A stretch of 5,927 nt of DNA from Bifidobacterium sp. (GTDB lineage Bacteria > Actinomycetota > Actinomycetes > Actinomycetales > Bifidobacteriaceae), in the NCBI GenBank assembly GCA_022739095.1, contig JAIJEI010000134.1:1-5927 (forward strand), read 5' to 3'. Shown here in pieces: positions 5,898 to 5,927 of the stretch (its first letter is position 1; every line of letters begins with the position of its first letter). The notes beneath the pieces were generated by a model. The model did not search any database. It had not been told where the DNA came from and saw nothing but the letters and a program-made list of their open reading frames with translations. A program made the translations under genes and the position numbers.

Positions 5898-5927
5898 TCA
5901 TCGCGCCCGAGGATGGGCGGTGAGATA
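5898..5927 (-). CDS. xerD: Probable tyrosine recombinase XerD, last nine codons (runs off the right edge)
   Basis: The minus strand from the window edge reads YLTAHPRAR and then TGA (5898-5900). The ending A-H-P-R-A matches the HPRA-type C-terminus of XerD recombinases, which resolve chromosome dimers at dif. xerD upstream of parA-scpA-scpB is also the usual actinobacterial neighbourhood. Only nine codons are visible, with no catalytic residue, so the call depends on this short tail plus gene order. The GC-rich inverted repeat in this segment (CGCCC/GGGCG) lies within these codons and need not have a separate role. Confidence 0.7.
   Translation of the reverse strand, partial: YLTAHPRAR

Noticed and set aside
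5901..5920. Intrinsic terminator at the right edge
   Set aside because: The CGCCC/GGGCG arms fall within the xerD-like codons for the common A-H-P-R-A tail and no U-run follows.

Overview
All recognisable genes in this window lie on the minus strand, so it reads biologically from the right end to the left. The order is xerD (last codons only), parA, scpA, scpB, nrtR, nadA, nadB (first 252 codons). High G+C content, good Shine-Dalgarno sites and the xerD-parA-scpA-scpB order (a conserved actinobacterial arrangement) point to an actinobacterium. The direct neighbourhood of an NrtR-type regulator with nadA-nadB, and the type of palindromic repeat present, suggest Bifidobacterium, perhaps the B. 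longum group. That genus call is inference from recall, not a database result.

Right half (about 3148-5927): chromosome maintenance. The last nine codons and stop of a probable XerD recombinase are followed by an orphan ParA-type ATPase with no ParB gene in the window. Next come ScpA and ScpB, the kleisin and winged-helix subunits of the SMC condensin. parA, scpA and scpB are packed with gaps of 12-19 nt and are probably co-transcribed.

Left half (1-3147): de novo NAD synthesis. A 132-nt intergenic region separates scpB from nrtR and carries a near-perfect 21-bp palindrome, probably the NrtR operator. nrtR has a Nudix-like domain whose catalytic box is entirely lost, fused to a winged helix. 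It is followed by quinolinate synthase (nadA) and L-aspartate oxidase (nadB), which together convert aspartate and dihydroxyacetone phosphate to quinolinate. nadC would be expected beyond the left edge.

The most unusual signal is a pair of related 53-58 bp double-hairpin palindromic elements in the same orientation relative to transcription. One fills part of the nadA-nadB spacer. The other lies inside scpA, where it is translated in frame as about 20 N-terminal residues ahead of the kleisin domain. I see no wholly new enzymatic system. There is no tRNA, rRNA, CRISPR array or insertion sequence, and no gene-free stretch longer than 132 nt apart from the 127-nt xerD-parA gap and other short spacers.
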